Shown here one piece after another: positions 34,501 to 48,114 of a stretch of 64,000 bases of DNA. Both the position numbers and the translations under genes were made by a program. The stretch's first letter is position 1. Each line of letters opens with the position of its first letter. Source of the stretch: Strix aluco (taxonomy: Eukaryota; Chordata; Aves; Strigiformes; Strigidae); assembly GCF_031877795.1 (NCBI RefSeq), contig NC_133954.1:6477256-6541255 (forward strand), given 5' to 3'. Under the pieces are notes generated by a model. The model was not told the DNA's origin and did no database searches. It saw only the letters and a program-made list of their open reading frames with translations.

Positions 34501-37500
34501 TTTTCTAAGAAGGAAAGGATATCGTTTTATTCACCAGCCACTACTTGCTGGCAGGTAGCACAGCAGTGGAGGAGATAACAATCCAGTCTTATATCCCACA
34601 GATCATCTACAGAGCTCAAAGCGCTGAGGCAGAAAGTGGAAGGGACTTCTTGAAAGATAATGCTCTGTAGCAGCAGTAGAACCTAAACACAACATAACCT
34701 TTCTGAACTAAGTGGTATTTCTGACACTGAACTCACAAAGTCATTGCTTTCTAACTGGTTTTTGATTGTTTGTGCTGTGTGGTGTTGGTTTGGTTGGAGA
34801 GTATTTTGTTTGGTTTTATGTGCAGGTTTTGTGTCTAAATATTACAATTTAGAAAGAGAGTCATATCTTATTTAAATATTCTGAAGGATGGAGTGTTTAT
34901 CACAATGTTAACAACTTGTTCAATGATTAACTGCCTATCATAAAAACTTTGCACATTTTCTTCACATTTTATTTTTGTAACTTAAGCTTTCAACCACAGA
35001 TCTTGCTCTCTGACAAATAAAATAGCTAAGAACAGATAGCTTCTCTTTCTGTAGGTTGTCCACAAACTGGAATGCTAACCATTGGATTAAATCTGGTTTT
35101 AAATGTGTTGGTACCGAAGTAGGTCTTTAGTACACCCTACCATAGCTTCCCTCTTCTCTTCAAACATCTCAGAAAAGTCTAGGTGTTCGCTGTTGCTTGC
35201 TGCTGCGGGGCTAGAGGACTCCTTCAAAGTGTTTGATGCTGTTTCAAAGCTTTGGATAATACAGCTGTAAGTCTGAACGGTCAGTGAAGTGCAGTGTAAT
35301 GTGTTGTAGTGTACGGTACGAATGAGGGGCAGAGTAAGGATGAAAAATTCCAAAAACCTACATGTGCTCAGTTACTAGCTTGGGGTATAAGCTTTAGCCA
35401 ATAAAGACAAATAATTGTGTATCCTCAGCTTAGAAAATAAGAACCACATTATTCAGCTCTAAAATGATTTAGATTCTTTTCTCAGGGGCATTGTAATTTC
35501 CTTTCTTTTTACCCAGATACTTTTAATGTTTGTTTATGCTGAGACCATAAAGTGTGCATAATCTTCTAATCTCACAGTCCATTTTAACATACTTAGTTCC
35601 ACTGTTTTAATTCCATTTGGCTTTCAATTTGGGATAAAAATTATAAACATTGTATTTCAGAATGTGGAAGTGAGACACCAAGATCAGTCTTTGTGTTAGG
35701 GGGAGATTTATTTTAGTTTCAATTCCCTGTTGGCAACACAGAGAGCAGAACAAAAACTAGAGGGAGCTGTTGTTCACAAATAATTCACAAATAATCTCCA
35801 TTATCGTTTATTTTAAAATAAATTAGAAAACTACTCTTTTCAAGGGGGGGAGAGGGCGGGGCGGAAGTACTGTCCAAAATACTTATCAATAGCACGGATG
35901 GGAGGATAGATAATTAAGGCAGAGATATGGAATACCTGGTCTAATTGAAGCACGTGTATTACCTATATCAGGGAGAAATGGAAGCAAATGTGAGGACAAA
36001 TGAAAGACTGAATTAATCTGTCCTGTGGTTTAAAGGTATCAACAGGTACACTTTCACTCATTTAGCAATGCATAAAGCATTCTCATTTCACTTTCAAAAC
36101 AGCAGAAAAAAGGTCTAAACAAATACAATATATTGGAAATTAAAAATACTGAAGCTTTGTTTGATAAAGGAATGACAAACCAGTAGATAGTTCCATTCGT
36201 TGTGAGGCTACTAAATTAGCCCAAAAACTAGAAGAAAGCTTATTTAATAAACAGAAATGTTTCTTCTGGAAAGAAGTATTAAACCATGCAAACAACCTGA
36301 ATCCTCACCAAATAGTTTCAAAGTCAGATAAACAGAAATATATGGACGGTAAACTGTTTCATGAAAAGCTGCATGATGTAAAAGAATTATCATGTAGTAT
36401 AATACATAAAATATGTACAAGCCAAATATATTTGTTGGCACGAAAGTCCTCTGGCATATTGAAGTAAAACATCCCTATTTTTAGGGGTTATCTGGTGAGG
36501 CTCTTGTGAGACTCACCAGTCTCTAGACCACTCTGGACCACTGTCTTTCATTCTGTTCTAATCATAAAACAACTGTGAATTTGCCCAGTTCACCACCCTT
36601 TCCTGTGAAACACTGAACAAACATAATGTGCTATGTTGATGCAGTCTTTCAGGAAAAAAAAAGGCTTGAACGAGCAGATACTCAACCAAGGGGAGTTTGC
36701 GTGCTTGTTTCTCTGCAACCAAGCTCAGTTACACTAGAATGCTTCCTCGGAGATCTTACTCCATGTCCCTCCACCAAAAATAGCATATGCAAATATTTCT
36801 TTACTTTTCATTTGAGAATCTATCCTCATGAACGCAAAATAGGCTTTATAGAGATTTGTGATCTCATTATGGACTTTATATTTTATTAAAAATTGTAAAA
36901 CTATGATCTTTGAATATTCCTGCATTAAATACCAATAATCTATTAATTTTCAGAATGTACACACAACAACAAAATTGCTGTGTATCCCGTCCTTGTCTGC
37001 AATGCGCACAGGGCTGACAAAGAACTTCCTATCAAGCTATTTGAGTAGAAGATTGGTAATTAGCAAAGAATTTGCATTATGAATGAAATTTTCCTTAGTC
37101 TGTCCTGCACTGGAATGAATACCAGCAACACCACTCTACTTGGGAACCACCCAAGTGAATTTAAGCACAACTAAGGGACTGACTAGTGCCAAGAAACATC
37201 TTCCAGGTGAATAGTTGTCTCAGGTTCATTTCTGCAGTTGATCGATTGCCACTCGAAGGCAAAGAACGCCCACCCTAAGAAAGCGTGTCTTATCAAGTGC
37301 AACTTTCAGGAGTCATTTAGAGGACAGAGGGTGCATCTGCAGTAGCATTTTGTTCAGATTTGGGCCTTGTACTTTTGAAACAACTCTATAGGCTGCACTT
37401 ACTGTGGAGCGGTCTAGGAGAGCACATACTAAAATTCCTTTCAGATGAAACTTAACTGGAAGACAGGCTCCAGCTGGTCATTAGCATTCATTCACAGGAC

Positions 37501-40500
37501 CAGCTGAGCAACAGGCAGAAGTAAAACCTCTTCAAATGCATATAATGTGGATGTCACGTCCTGGACTCCAACTCTTACTCAGCGTTACTGCCTGGTGCAG
37601 GTGTAATCCAGTTACCCAGAGACCAGTCTAAGATGGTACGATGAACTTCCAGGAAAGCAGGGCCAGTCACAAACCCTTCTCTGTCCTCCTTACCAACGCT
37701 CAGATGCTCTTTTTTGACTTGGTCTTCTCTGCTGTGAATTCATATCACAACAGGTTTTGGACAGGGAAAAAAAGGGTGAGGGGAATCAGAACACTGTCAT
37801 ATGCGATTTTGTCACTGGAAATATGACTGAAAAAACCCATGAGTCAGAAATCTTAATTGTGTATTATTTTGTTCACCTAATACACTGATGATGGCAGTAT
37901 AACAACCAAAATAGAAGCGAGGTTGGTAATTGAGCATTGTATTCAAATTACTATCAGAAATATGCATCAAAACCTGAATACAACTGTTACAAAAGCAATG
38001 TCACTTAAAAGAGAAAGTGGATGGGAGAGGCATGCACACCCAGCCAAAACATTCACCCATTGCATGTTTTAATGTTTGCCAAGTTCAAGTAAGATTGCTT
38101 TGCTTCGTAGAACAGGGAAGCCTGAATCCAGCCAAGTCAAAGTAATATCATCTGCATTTGCCAACAGTGTGCACGTTAGGGAATGACTCCGACCTAAATG
38201 TAATGATCTGATTTGAGAACAGACTCAACCACATAAGAGAGTGTTTACTCTATAGACTTAATTTCACATTGTAGAAGACACAGTTTTTCCACATCTGAGA
38301 CACAGCGACTCACACCCTTTAGCCCTCTCTGGGAACTATGTCCATGCTCTCTCCCATAACACAGGAAAGCACGGAAGCAACATCCCAACTCCATCTTTTT
38401 ACTAACTTGTTTACTACACAGACTGCTTACTCAGGATGCAGGAGAGCTGGGTTTGCATCTCCTTCATATAACGCTCCAACCACTAAGCTGTTCTCTCTAG
38501 AAGGGGGTTCTTGAGTTTTCCTGCCTACGGTGGTCACTTTGCGTGGAGTGGAAAGAGATGGTGGTAAGGAGGAAGTTACTACAGTTGTAATCTAGCTGTT
38601 GGGGACTAGCAGAGTAGAGCAGGGATCTAAGTTTCAGCAGACTGGAACCAAGGTTTCCTCCCCCTTTTCCTGCCTTGGTGAAACTTTCTCCCTGAAACTC
38701 CATTACCCAGACATGTAGGCTAGGGGAATAGGTAACGTTTGCAGCTCTTGAGAGGATTTAGGCACCAGTAAGAAATCTCACTGTCCGGAGGGCTCTAACT
38801 GGGCATGGTCAGTATAGTTTAGCTCTCCTGGGAACTTTACTGGAAGATTTAACTCTTCTTGGCTTTTAGTCTCTGGATTGCTAGCTGGTAAATCAATAAA
38901 TAAAATGGTAATTTCCCAAAGAACTCCTTGTGTTAATATACTTTGACCATTTTTCTAAAGTCTATTGCATAACTTTCAAGGGTACTTTGGATTAAGACAA
39001 GAATTCAATGAAACTACCAAATAATGTTTTGGAAAACAGATTAACCTTTGCTACGAGCCATGTCTGTTTTGAGAAATATCATACTCTGATGAGAGATGCA
39101 GCACTAAATTTTCATGTTTAATGCATTTTAACTCTGAGAATCTCCTTATGGTGATGACAGCAAATGGAAAACAGACTATGAACAACACTAAGCACAGATA
39201 TCCTGATCTCAGCAGATTAAAGGGTATTTGGGAAATAGCATAATGATTGCAGCAGCAGACTCGGTGTTCTTAAGATGTTCTTGGGAGAGTGGGTATCTGG
39301 TGAGAGGGTGATCAGACATGGTGTACTGTAGCTAATCATCGTACAGGTGGATGAAACAAGTGGAAGTTCTGGCTGAGTGGGAAGCAATTTACTCAGCAAT
39401 TCATCTTGTTTACAGCTATCTAACTTTGAGATGGGGTTAACTTCTACTCATTGGGCGCATACATGTAATTACTAGCACTGATAGAAGATTTCCCTAGAAT
39501 TTTCTATAAGAGAAGACCAGAGGATTTCCCTGGTTTATTCTGAATCTCTAAGACATCCATTTTTTCTGTAATTTCTAGACTGCAAAACATAGTAAACTGG
39601 TGGCTGGGAAGGCTTGCACAAAACCTGTATCAAGAAAAACCATGAGTTTTGGTAGCCCCCTCCATCCTGACTTGTCTTCAGTGAAACTCAAGACCAAACA
39701 ATAAGTTTGCTTTTCCTTTAAATAAAGGCAAGTATTAACATAGCTTGATATGATGTAATCATTCATCTTTGCCAACTGTAAAACTCAAGAAAAATTTTTG
39801 ATGTGCACATTTGTGGAAAAAGTTTGGGATTTTTTTTTTTTTTAAATCTAGTTTTATAAAGGAACCAATCCTTATGTGGCAAAACTGGGATCTTTTTATG
39901 TCAATTCACACTTGCCCCAGCTTGTGTATTATGGGTGAACAACTGTACAGGGTAGAACATGCAAAATAATTAAGTTTCTGTTAGTATTATGACATCTGGT
40001 GGTTATGGATGACTGAAACTTTATTAATACCTTACAGATAGTAGAATATTGGTGTTATCAGCTTCTTACACTAAGAACAAGTTCAAGCAAAAAACATAAC
40101 CAAGCTGTTTCTGATGATCAGTGAGACCTCATCCGACAATGCAGATACTATGAACTGCAGTTCTGGTCCACAAGATGGTGAACAAATGTAGAGTGGATAA
40201 CAGAAAGATAATACAGGCAGCTCTGCATCACTCTTGAATTATTGTGATCCCTTGGATTTACTGATGCTAATCCAGCCATTACGTAAGTACTTTTCTAACG
40301 TGTAACCTACGACGGCTTCTGGCCTTATTCAGCAATAAGGAGGTTAGGTGAGCTTTATATTTTTCCTCATTCTGCTGTGGAAGCACAGTACAGCTTTGTC
40401 ATGAACACAAACCTGACCCATGCTTGAGAAACTGAAAGATGCAGCAGGTGCGGGCACAGCAGAAAAATTTGTTACCTGAGTTAATTTTCCTCAAATTAGT

Positions 40501-41706
40501 TCTCATGGCTTTTAAAATTGTTTTTCTTTTGGATTTTTAAGGTAGGTGCTCTATAATGGAATCTTTTGCATTGCCAGTTCTGTATGACCCCAGTTTAGTT
40601 ACCTGTCTGATGACTGGTGTGTTTGATGGCCACAGTGTGTCATAACTGCCTGTAGCAAAGACAGAACTTCAGGTTTCCCCGCTCTGTTTTTCCCTTGTGT
40701 GGTGTTTTTGTCTCTTTTTAGTTTGCTCTCTGTTCTGCTTCTGTCATCTCAGACATGCCCAAGGAACAAAACATATTATTTGGCTGGAATAAGAGAGATT
40801 TTTCTGTGTTGTGCACTTGAATGATATGCTCTCATGCCTCAGTGCTTATAATCTGTATTTTTTCTGAGGTACATCACGTGATAAAAGAGTCAATCCACTG
40901 AATTACTAAGCTCACTACTGATGGAAATAATTATCTGGCCTGGTAATGCAATACTCTTGGTAAATATAAATAACAAACACTGCAATGGTTTATTGGAGCT
41001 TAGTATCGTATTTAAGGATGCCCACTGCTAACTCCAGAGTTAAATATCTATGAAATGAGGGAGCTAATGTTTTTCATGGCATTTTCTCTTCTTCTTCCCT
41101 TACTTGTGAGGAAAACTCATCTTGGACAATAAAAATTGCTTTTACTTGTTTTCCAATTATTGTCATGTCAAAACATTGCAGCGCTGCCATCAACGCAAGT
41201 GGTCTTGCTGTGCAACTGCACAGTGGTCTTGATCAGTCTGACTGCACAGCTATTTTTTTGTTGGTTTGGTTTTCCTATTTTAATGCTGTCATCGTTAGTT
41301 TGATCAAGAGGAATGACCAGAGCCATTAGATTCACCTGCTTCATCATTCTCCCAAGAAAAAAGGAATCTCTGGCTAATATCAGCATCACATAGCAGCCTC
41401 CATCCTCCACAAATACTTGGCATAGTGGGATAAAAGGGGAAAAGGGAGCAGTGGCAGAGCGTGTACCAGCAAGGCATAAAGCTTGCTGTCAGCGTGGCCT
41501 ATGAAGCTGAACTATTACGTTCCAGAATCTGAAGCACTGTCCTGCCAACTGTAATAGGTGTAAAGACAGCTGCTGCTTCTGGCCCGTTAAACCTCCTGCA
41601 AGAGCTACCTGACCAGCCCAGGTAATACGTGACTGGAAATTTCGTGCCATGCAAAATCACTGTTTGACACTGAGCACACTGAGAAATTGCACAGTATACA
41701 AACATA
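28554..41706. other. Large AT-rich intronic region, no recognised exon
   Basis: This should lie inside the MARCHF10 unit between the start exon and the exon at 28.4 kb. At least one further N-terminal exon is expected (mammalian segment beginning ACLRRQEYRR). Weak open stretches with GT donors at 28961 and 35127 on the - strand were considered but have no convincing similarity. No mobile element is obvious. Confidence 0.45.
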
Positions 41707-42140
41707 GAGGGCCACAAAGGTGAGTTGGAGCACCCCCCTGTGAGGACAGGCTGAGAGAGTTGGGGGGTTCAGCTGGAGGAGAGAAGGCTCCGGGGAGACC
41801 TTAGAGCGGCCTCCCAGGGCTTAAAGGGGCTACAGGAAAGGGGGGAGGGATTCTTCATCAGGGGGGAGGGATAGGACAAGGGGTAACAGTTTTAAACTGC
41901 AAGAGGGCAAATTTAGGTTAGATCTAAGGAAGAAATTCTTCCCTGTGAGGGTGGTGAGGCCCTGGCACAGGTTGCCCAGAGAAGCTGTGGCTGCCCCCTC
42001 CCTGGAAGGGTTCAAGGCCAGGTTGGACAGGGCGTTGGGCAACCTGGGCTAGTGGAAGGTGTCCCTGCCTGGGGCAGGGAGTGGGACTGGATGATCTTTA
42101 AGTTCCCTTCCAACCCAAACCAGTCTGTGATTCTATGATA
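41707..42140 (+). mobile_element. CR1 LINE 3' end, different subfamily
   Basis: It runs from AGAGGGCCACAAAGGTGAGT through CTGTGAGGACAGGCTGAGAG, AAGGCTCCGGGGAGACCTTA and GGTTGCCCAGAGAAGCTGTG to CCAACCCAAACCAGTCTGTG and the terminal ATTCTATGA. These are standard blocks of an avian CR1 subfamily distinct from the other copies here. It is moderately diverged, with deletions in the middle. Confidence 0.93.
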
Positions 42141-43747
42141 TACCTTCTGTATTACTGTGTCTCTGAAACCAGAGTTAAGCTTTCGTGTGAAAAAAAATGT
42201 AGAAAAACTATTGTTGAAGTTAAAACTCACTGTTTCCACTAAAAATCAGGAAGCTAAAATACTGCTCAACTTAGAAAGCAAGCAAATTCTCATAGTCTGG
42301 GTCTTATGGACATATATTTGTACGGTGAATAGTTTGTCTAGCCTCTGGATCTTGGCTGGGACTCATAGTGTTACCCCTAAAAGAAGTGAATAAAAGAAAC
42401 TCTACATTTTTCTCACTGGGTCTTTATTTGAATGTGTGCTACAGAGTTTGCCCTTGTAGCATTCAGTTAGTAGCCTAGCTTGGTCAGAACTATTTTTTTT
42501 CTGAAGTTAATGGAAACACTTAAATTTGATCCAGTCTTGAAAAAATAATTCCTGCAACCTTTACTGACTTAAAAAACTCCTTCTGCCAGAAATCATCTGT
42601 CAGGCCCAGGGTGCAAGTCCCTTACAGATCAGCAGTTGTTTGCAGAGAGTGAACAACTATAATGAAGTTGGTGGTAATAGTTCTGTATACCTTCTCAAAA
42701 ATATAAGCAATAGTTTCACAGTCTTGCCCATAAATATTATAGTTTGCACCTGCTTAAGTGAGTAGACTTGCCTGCCAAAGAAACTATCTTAATTTACGTC
42801 CTGGAGACAGACTGTATAGTGTGCTATTCCTAACAAAAGCCCCTACGCTGCTCAATTTTCCCTCCTCCCCTTTAGGCTTTTAAATTATTGACAATAAGAT
42901 AGCAGCTGCAAACAGATACACTTATTTCAGTATAGCAATATCATATTCTAGCAATTCTTTCTGGATGTTTCCTTTACTGCTTTAGTTTTCCCATGTCAGT
43001 TAGTTTAAAAATCTATTAAAATGTAACAAGTCAGTGGACAGACTGCATAAACAGCTCTGCTGAGGTCTAAATTTACTTTCAGTGACTCCGTATCAAACTG
43101 GCCCAATCTGCAAATCAACAGATGATTTAACTGCCATCTTTACAAATTTCATCTTGGCTCTAAAATTCATAATGTGATCTCTCTGCCTCTTACATAATTA
43201 CCAGTAATAAAGACTAGCATTCAGAATTTAGCTGAGAATTATTTTGATGATGCATGAAGCAGAAGAGGCTCCAGATGCTCTCTTGAATAGCTATCGCTGC
43301 TTAGTAAGCAATTAGGAGTAGTCACAGTCTTTTACTGTATTTAAACAGCAAGTGGGCTACTGGGGCCTAATCCTTACAAAGGCTTGTAAGTGTTACTGAA
43401 TTGTAAATAATATTTTAAGGCTAGGAGCAGGAATTCTACTTGTGATAGTGCAGTAAGCAGATATGACTTTAAGGTTGCTTTTGAAACACATATATCAAAG
43501 TATTGAAATATTATTAAGCTCTGCATAAAATAAATGCAGTTCTGCACTGAACAAAGATGCTGATGGAAAGGTCACTGTGTGACTCTCTGTTGCTTTTTAC
43601 CAATGCTATGATATAAGATAATGAAGTAAAAGTTATGTAATTTATAAACAGCCATCTTAAAAGAACTACTTTCAGACTTAATATAACCGAGTGGAAATAA
43701 CTTTTAACATATGCTGCAGTGGTTTTCTCTACTGCTTTCTGGCCTAC
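42141..43747. other. MARCHF10 intron segment
   Basis: AT-rich DNA between a CR1 element and the start-codon exon. No supportable feature seen. Confidence 0.45.
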
Positions 43748-43879
43748 CTGAGACTCTGAATCCATCTTGTCTGGCATTTCCTTCACATACTGAGCATTGT
43801 CAGAATCCAAAATACACTATGGACAGAATTAGTGTTCTTTTTCTGAGCAATCTCTAGACTCTGATGATTCATCAAGTGT
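43748..43879 (-). pseudogene. MARCHF10: MARCHF10 start-codon exon, conserved part out of frame
   Basis: A T-rich acceptor (ATTTATTTTTTTAATAG at 43880) and donor TCTCAG|GTAGGC (43748/43747) frame an exon. Its end reads SDNAQYVKEMPDKMDSESQ, clearly related to the mammalian N-terminus SDVQYLRDMQHKVDSEYQ. In that frame there is no ATG, and a TAG lies ten codons upstream. The only upstream ATG in the exon (43870-43872, MNHQSLEIAQKK) is in another frame and runs to a stop within 25 codons. So either the frame is broken or initiation has moved. Similarity is over about 18 residues, but position and strand are right. Confidence 0.65.
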
Positions 43880-46800
43880 CTATTAAAAAAATAAATTGAA
43901 ACATTCTAGGATTAGTATGGTAGCAGATGTCTTCAGCCTTACCACAATAACACAGGGAGCAAGCTAGGAGTAAAGACCACTTGAGGCTGGACTGAGCTTC
44001 CTTTTGGTAAACTTACTCAGACTACAGTGTCAGCTTTATGGGATAATCCTCTTTTTCATCTTTACTCATTTTCACTCTGTTTCTCCTTAGAATGATAAAC
44101 ATGTCCTGGTATTTGTCATTCCAGACTGGATATAAAGACTGTTTTAGCAAAATACATTGTTCTGCCAACACAATGATTTCTGTAGTTTGGTTTAATTCTA
44201 ATCATAAAAGGAGTATGTGTTCTGTTCCAACTAATATTGAAGGCTAAACCTTGTCTTAACATGTCTGAGAATGACATTACAAGGTAAGTACAATAGCTGG
44301 ATGACTCAGTATATGCAGAACAAAACCATGTTCCTGCCGATGGAGAAGAGCGTGGAAGAGGAGAGGGTACCTATTAGACATCTGCCCTAAGGTTGTTCGA
44401 ACCATACAGGAATAGTTTGGCAGCTCTGTGGTTTCATATCATGATTTCATCTGTACAAATCACAGGATTAGTTAATATGCCTGATTTACTTTTGGAATTT
44501 TAAAGTTGCTCATACCAAAGCATTATCTTCCTAATTGAAAAATCTGGTCACCTTAGTGCAACTCTGCCTTGCCCTCTACTTGGAGCTGCATTTTAAAGAG
44601 AGAATCCATCTCTGCATGCTTAGAAGCTCTCTGCACACCTGAAGATTTATTTGCTACCCACTATACCATCTTACCTTCTGAACGTATCCAGACACTTAAT
44701 CACTTGTATTCAACTAAATTGGAAACAAAGAAGAGGTAATGTGAGAGAAAGGTACAGCAGCGTGATCCAAGGAGCAGTATGCAAATTTCTGGAGAGAATA
44801 TTCTGACTGGCCTGTAAAAATAGATGTGTTCCACGCACCAGAGGAGATAATGTGAGCTATATTCACAGAGAAACTAGGGAGATAAATCAGAAGAGCTAAG
44901 AGCAAAACTCATAAACTATTGAGCACAATGCAGTCTTTTAAGAAAGTACCATGACAACATTTTTCTGAAAGAATCAAAGATCTCTAAGGAGATGTCAAAA
45001 TCAAAGTTTCTTAGATACAAAATATATATTCTGAGAATGTATTTCAAAAATTGATATCACAAATGATCAAAGGAATCAAGAAAGCTGGTAACAAACTGTT
45101 AGCAACCATCTTGAACTACTTGTCTTGCTGCCTAAACTATTTAGCATCTATGAAACAAAAGGGAGAAATGAACCTTGTTATAACCTGTGCAAACAAGAGA
45201 GATGGATAGTCAACTTGGATATTCTGATATCCGAAAATATTATATAGACTTGCCAATAACTCAAAAGATTATCAGAGAGACGTTGTTATAGAAAATAAAA
45301 CTATTTATTTTCAAAGGGCAAAATACAATTTAAAAAAACGTTGACATCAGGTCATTAGTTGCATACCTGCTCTGTGAAGGACGTGACGTATTTCAATTAA
45401 CATCGTGTCTTTCATTATGTACAATAATCACACGCAGTCTGTAAAACTCTCTCAAACACCACAACCTTTGCCAGTGTGCTCTCAAAATTTGTCATGAAAA
45501 CCTCATAATGCATTTTCATACTTTTGCTGTTTTCTAGCAATAAACTGCAGTGTCACCCATGAAAAGGCCAATGTAACATTGAAAATACGTCAGCTAAGCA
45601 ATAGCAGACAAACAAAATACCTCTCTCTCTATATGGGCAATCTCAGGAAATGAAAACAAGGATTAAGAGAGATGTAAAGAATGACCTTATGCTTTACTTG
45701 TTATAACACATTGGGAAGGTAGTGTGGACAAAATTCCACTGATTCTGATTATGTCCTACATCTTTAATAACAGAATAAAGATTTGGTGTTTTTTGCAGGA
45801 TTAATATTTACATGCAAAACTTAATGATGACTTTTTAGAATTAGAGAAAGAAAGGATTGGTTTCCATAAAAGAAAATCATACCGGCTAATTGTAAGTGTA
45901 TGCCGTTTGGTAGCTGTGATGAAAATACATAACACTATTTCTGCAGTTGATCAGCTTGATGTCTGAATGACACACACTGAGTTGTACTCAGCACAGCTAC
46001 TCATGTCCGATGGTATCGCCCCTTGTAAAACAGGTCGTCTGAAGGCAGGCCTCATTCGCAAGCAGTAAGGTAAGGGAAGAAGGAAAAGGGAGGGGGAAAT
46101 AGGCAGTTGGAGGCTGAATGGTTATTTAAGAAGAAGAAAGGGCAAGAGACTCTGAAGCCAGAAGCTATGATTCTCTCCTTAAGACATTTTGTTTACGTAG
46201 GCATTTTCAGTGACTTAATATTTTAAGAACTGTGACACGCCAACGCCTGAGAAGATTTTCCATATCAGATAGCCTAAGTCAACCTGCTAAAGTTATTCCC
46301 CAAGGGCCAAATTCAGTCTTGTTGCATCACTGAAAGTCTGCTGAAGCTAGTCTGTATGCTGGTATTAGTGAAAGGGGAATGCAGCTTGGAAAGCAGAGAT
46401 GTTTTCCATTTTTTCTCTTTTTGAAGCTGATGCTGAAGACTATCTGGTATTCAAGAACTGTCCATGTTTAGGCCACATCCTGCAAAACACATTAAAGCAT
46501 AACTTAATTCTAGTCTTGTTGTTCACAAATTAAAATCAAGTGTTTTGTGGGATTAAGGTCTGTATTTAGGGATTAATAATCGTCATAAAAATATTTACAA
46601 ATGTCTATTTTAATATCATAATTATAGATACAATACCATGCTTGTAGTACTGTGTACGAAGGTATTTTCTTCAGAAATGAGAGCTAGGTCTGTCAGTTGC
46701 CTAGGGACCTAAATAACACTTTGTCTCCGTATTTTTTCCTTATTTTTTCATTGTATTATCTCCTACAAGTGCAAAGCCTGCAATCCTATACGCATGGCAG

Positions 46801-47139
46801 TGTTGTACATACTGGTATCAACAAAACTACTCATAGAACACCAGAAAATACAACAGATGAGAACACAGATCATAGGGGTCATTTTCTCTCCCTCAAATGA
46901 TTATGAGCTACTAAAGAGTTTCTACCATGCCTACTGCATGTCAAACCGAATGAAAATGCTGTACCAAAACCCATTAAAATCCTCTCTATAATACATTGCT
47001 GCCTCAATAAGAGGAGGGAGCGGGGAAAAAAAAAGCTTAGGTCCTTGGATACCTGAAAATGCATATCAAGAAGTTTCTCTTTTGCTTCTGCAACGAATTG
47101 GTGAGATGAGCAAGAGGACATTGCAGCTGGTTTTCATCC
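43880..47139. other. Upstream AT-rich stretch
   Basis: This is probable 5' intron or flank of MARCHF10 on the - strand. No exon, repeat family or GC-rich promoter feature is recognisable. Confidence 0.4.
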
Positions 47140-47660
47140 CTTTCCTCAAAGGAGGATGTGGAAATGCTAAAGAAAGTTCAAAGAAAGGCCACAAAAATGA
47201 TCCAGGTCCTGAAAAACAAGCATTAATGATGTAAGGTCTAAGGAGCTTGACTTATTGGGCTTAATTGAAAAGGAGGTTAAGAGGTGACTTCATCACTGTG
47301 TATATCTACACACACCTTTAATGAGCACTGGACAGGTGAACGGCTTTGCAACGGTACTGACAAAAGCAGAACAAGATTTACTGCCTGTAAATTTGGCAGG
47401 CGAGTTTTAAAACAACCACAATCACACAGTGACCTAGTGATGAGGATATTATGTAGTGATGAGGTTAACAGAGCGGTGCAACAGCTTATCAAGTGATGAA
47501 CTCACCATCACCTGAAATATTCAGCTAGTTATGTACTTAAAAGATACGATTTCACCCAGTTTCTGGGATAAATCGCGTGGTCTATGAATGTAAGGAGATT
47601 GATTGGGCTAGTTGGTTTTCGTAGTCCTTTCTGATCCTAGATCATGTGAATCTATGAGTT
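47140..47660 (+). mobile_element. Old, degenerate CR1 LINE 3' end
   Basis: Diverged CR1 blocks can be followed in order: AAGTTCAAAGAAAGGCCAC, GGTCTAAGGAGCTTGACTTA, AAAAGGAGGTTAAGAGGTGA, then a degraded body. It ends near TCCTTTCTGATCCTAGATCA and GTGAATCTATGAG, the remnant of the terminal repeat. It is far more diverged than the other copies, so it is an older insertion. Confidence 0.7.
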
Positions 47661-48114
47661 TTCCTGTTCATCCCTTTAATGCAGGGATGTCTTAGGGACA
47701 CCAAAATTGCCAGCAGCTGCAATCAATAGGCTTGTAACACTCGTGGCTTTGCATCAACACAGTTCAAATCTCATATTTTGGGGGATCATCTGTTCAGCCA
47801 TGGAATTGAGCAAGATTGATCCCGGCCCTAACCCTTCAGTACATGATTGGCTGAACTTATTCTTAAGACTATTTGCCTTTTTAACTATCAGAGATTGGCT
47901 AAAAAGGAAGGGGGTGGCCCAGGGTGGGCTGATAGAGCATAAGAAATGGCAGACCAACTCATCTTTTTTGATGTCTGGCCGATCTTCCCACTTGATATGA
48001 TTAAGGTCAAATTGATTACCCGATTATTTTCCTTCAGGCAGATTATTGTAGGAAAGGTTTATTTTCCCTCAGGAGCAGGGGTGCAGGTAGCAAGCTGGGA
48101 GCATGGGGGTATTA

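Larger units (their letters stand above)
22132..43879 (-). pseudogene. MARCHF10: MARCHF10 locus, probably pseudogenised (overall extent of recognised exons)
   Basis: Five - strand segments with splice-like borders were found in the right order. They match or are candidates for the start exon, an N-terminal exon, the large Ser-rich exon and the two exons of the RING-CH finger of MARCHF10 (RNF190), an E3 ubiquitin ligase linked to spermatid flagellum formation in mammals. Orientation and position (convergent with MRC2, upstream of a TANC2-type promoter) match human 17q23. Disruptions are spread over at least three exons: changes of frame, stop codons and an expanded A run. The C-terminal exon, which carries a hydrophobic segment in mammals, was not found. 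Splice sites and zinc ligands are largely retained, so inactivation may be fairly recent. The main alternative is indel errors in the assembly. Confidence 0.75.

Noticed and set aside
35127..35270. - strand stretch with SFETASNTLKESSSPAAASN and a GTAGGG donor
   Set aside because: I considered it as a missing MARCHF10 exon. Similarity is only Ser-richness, and its exit phase does not fit the next candidate exon.
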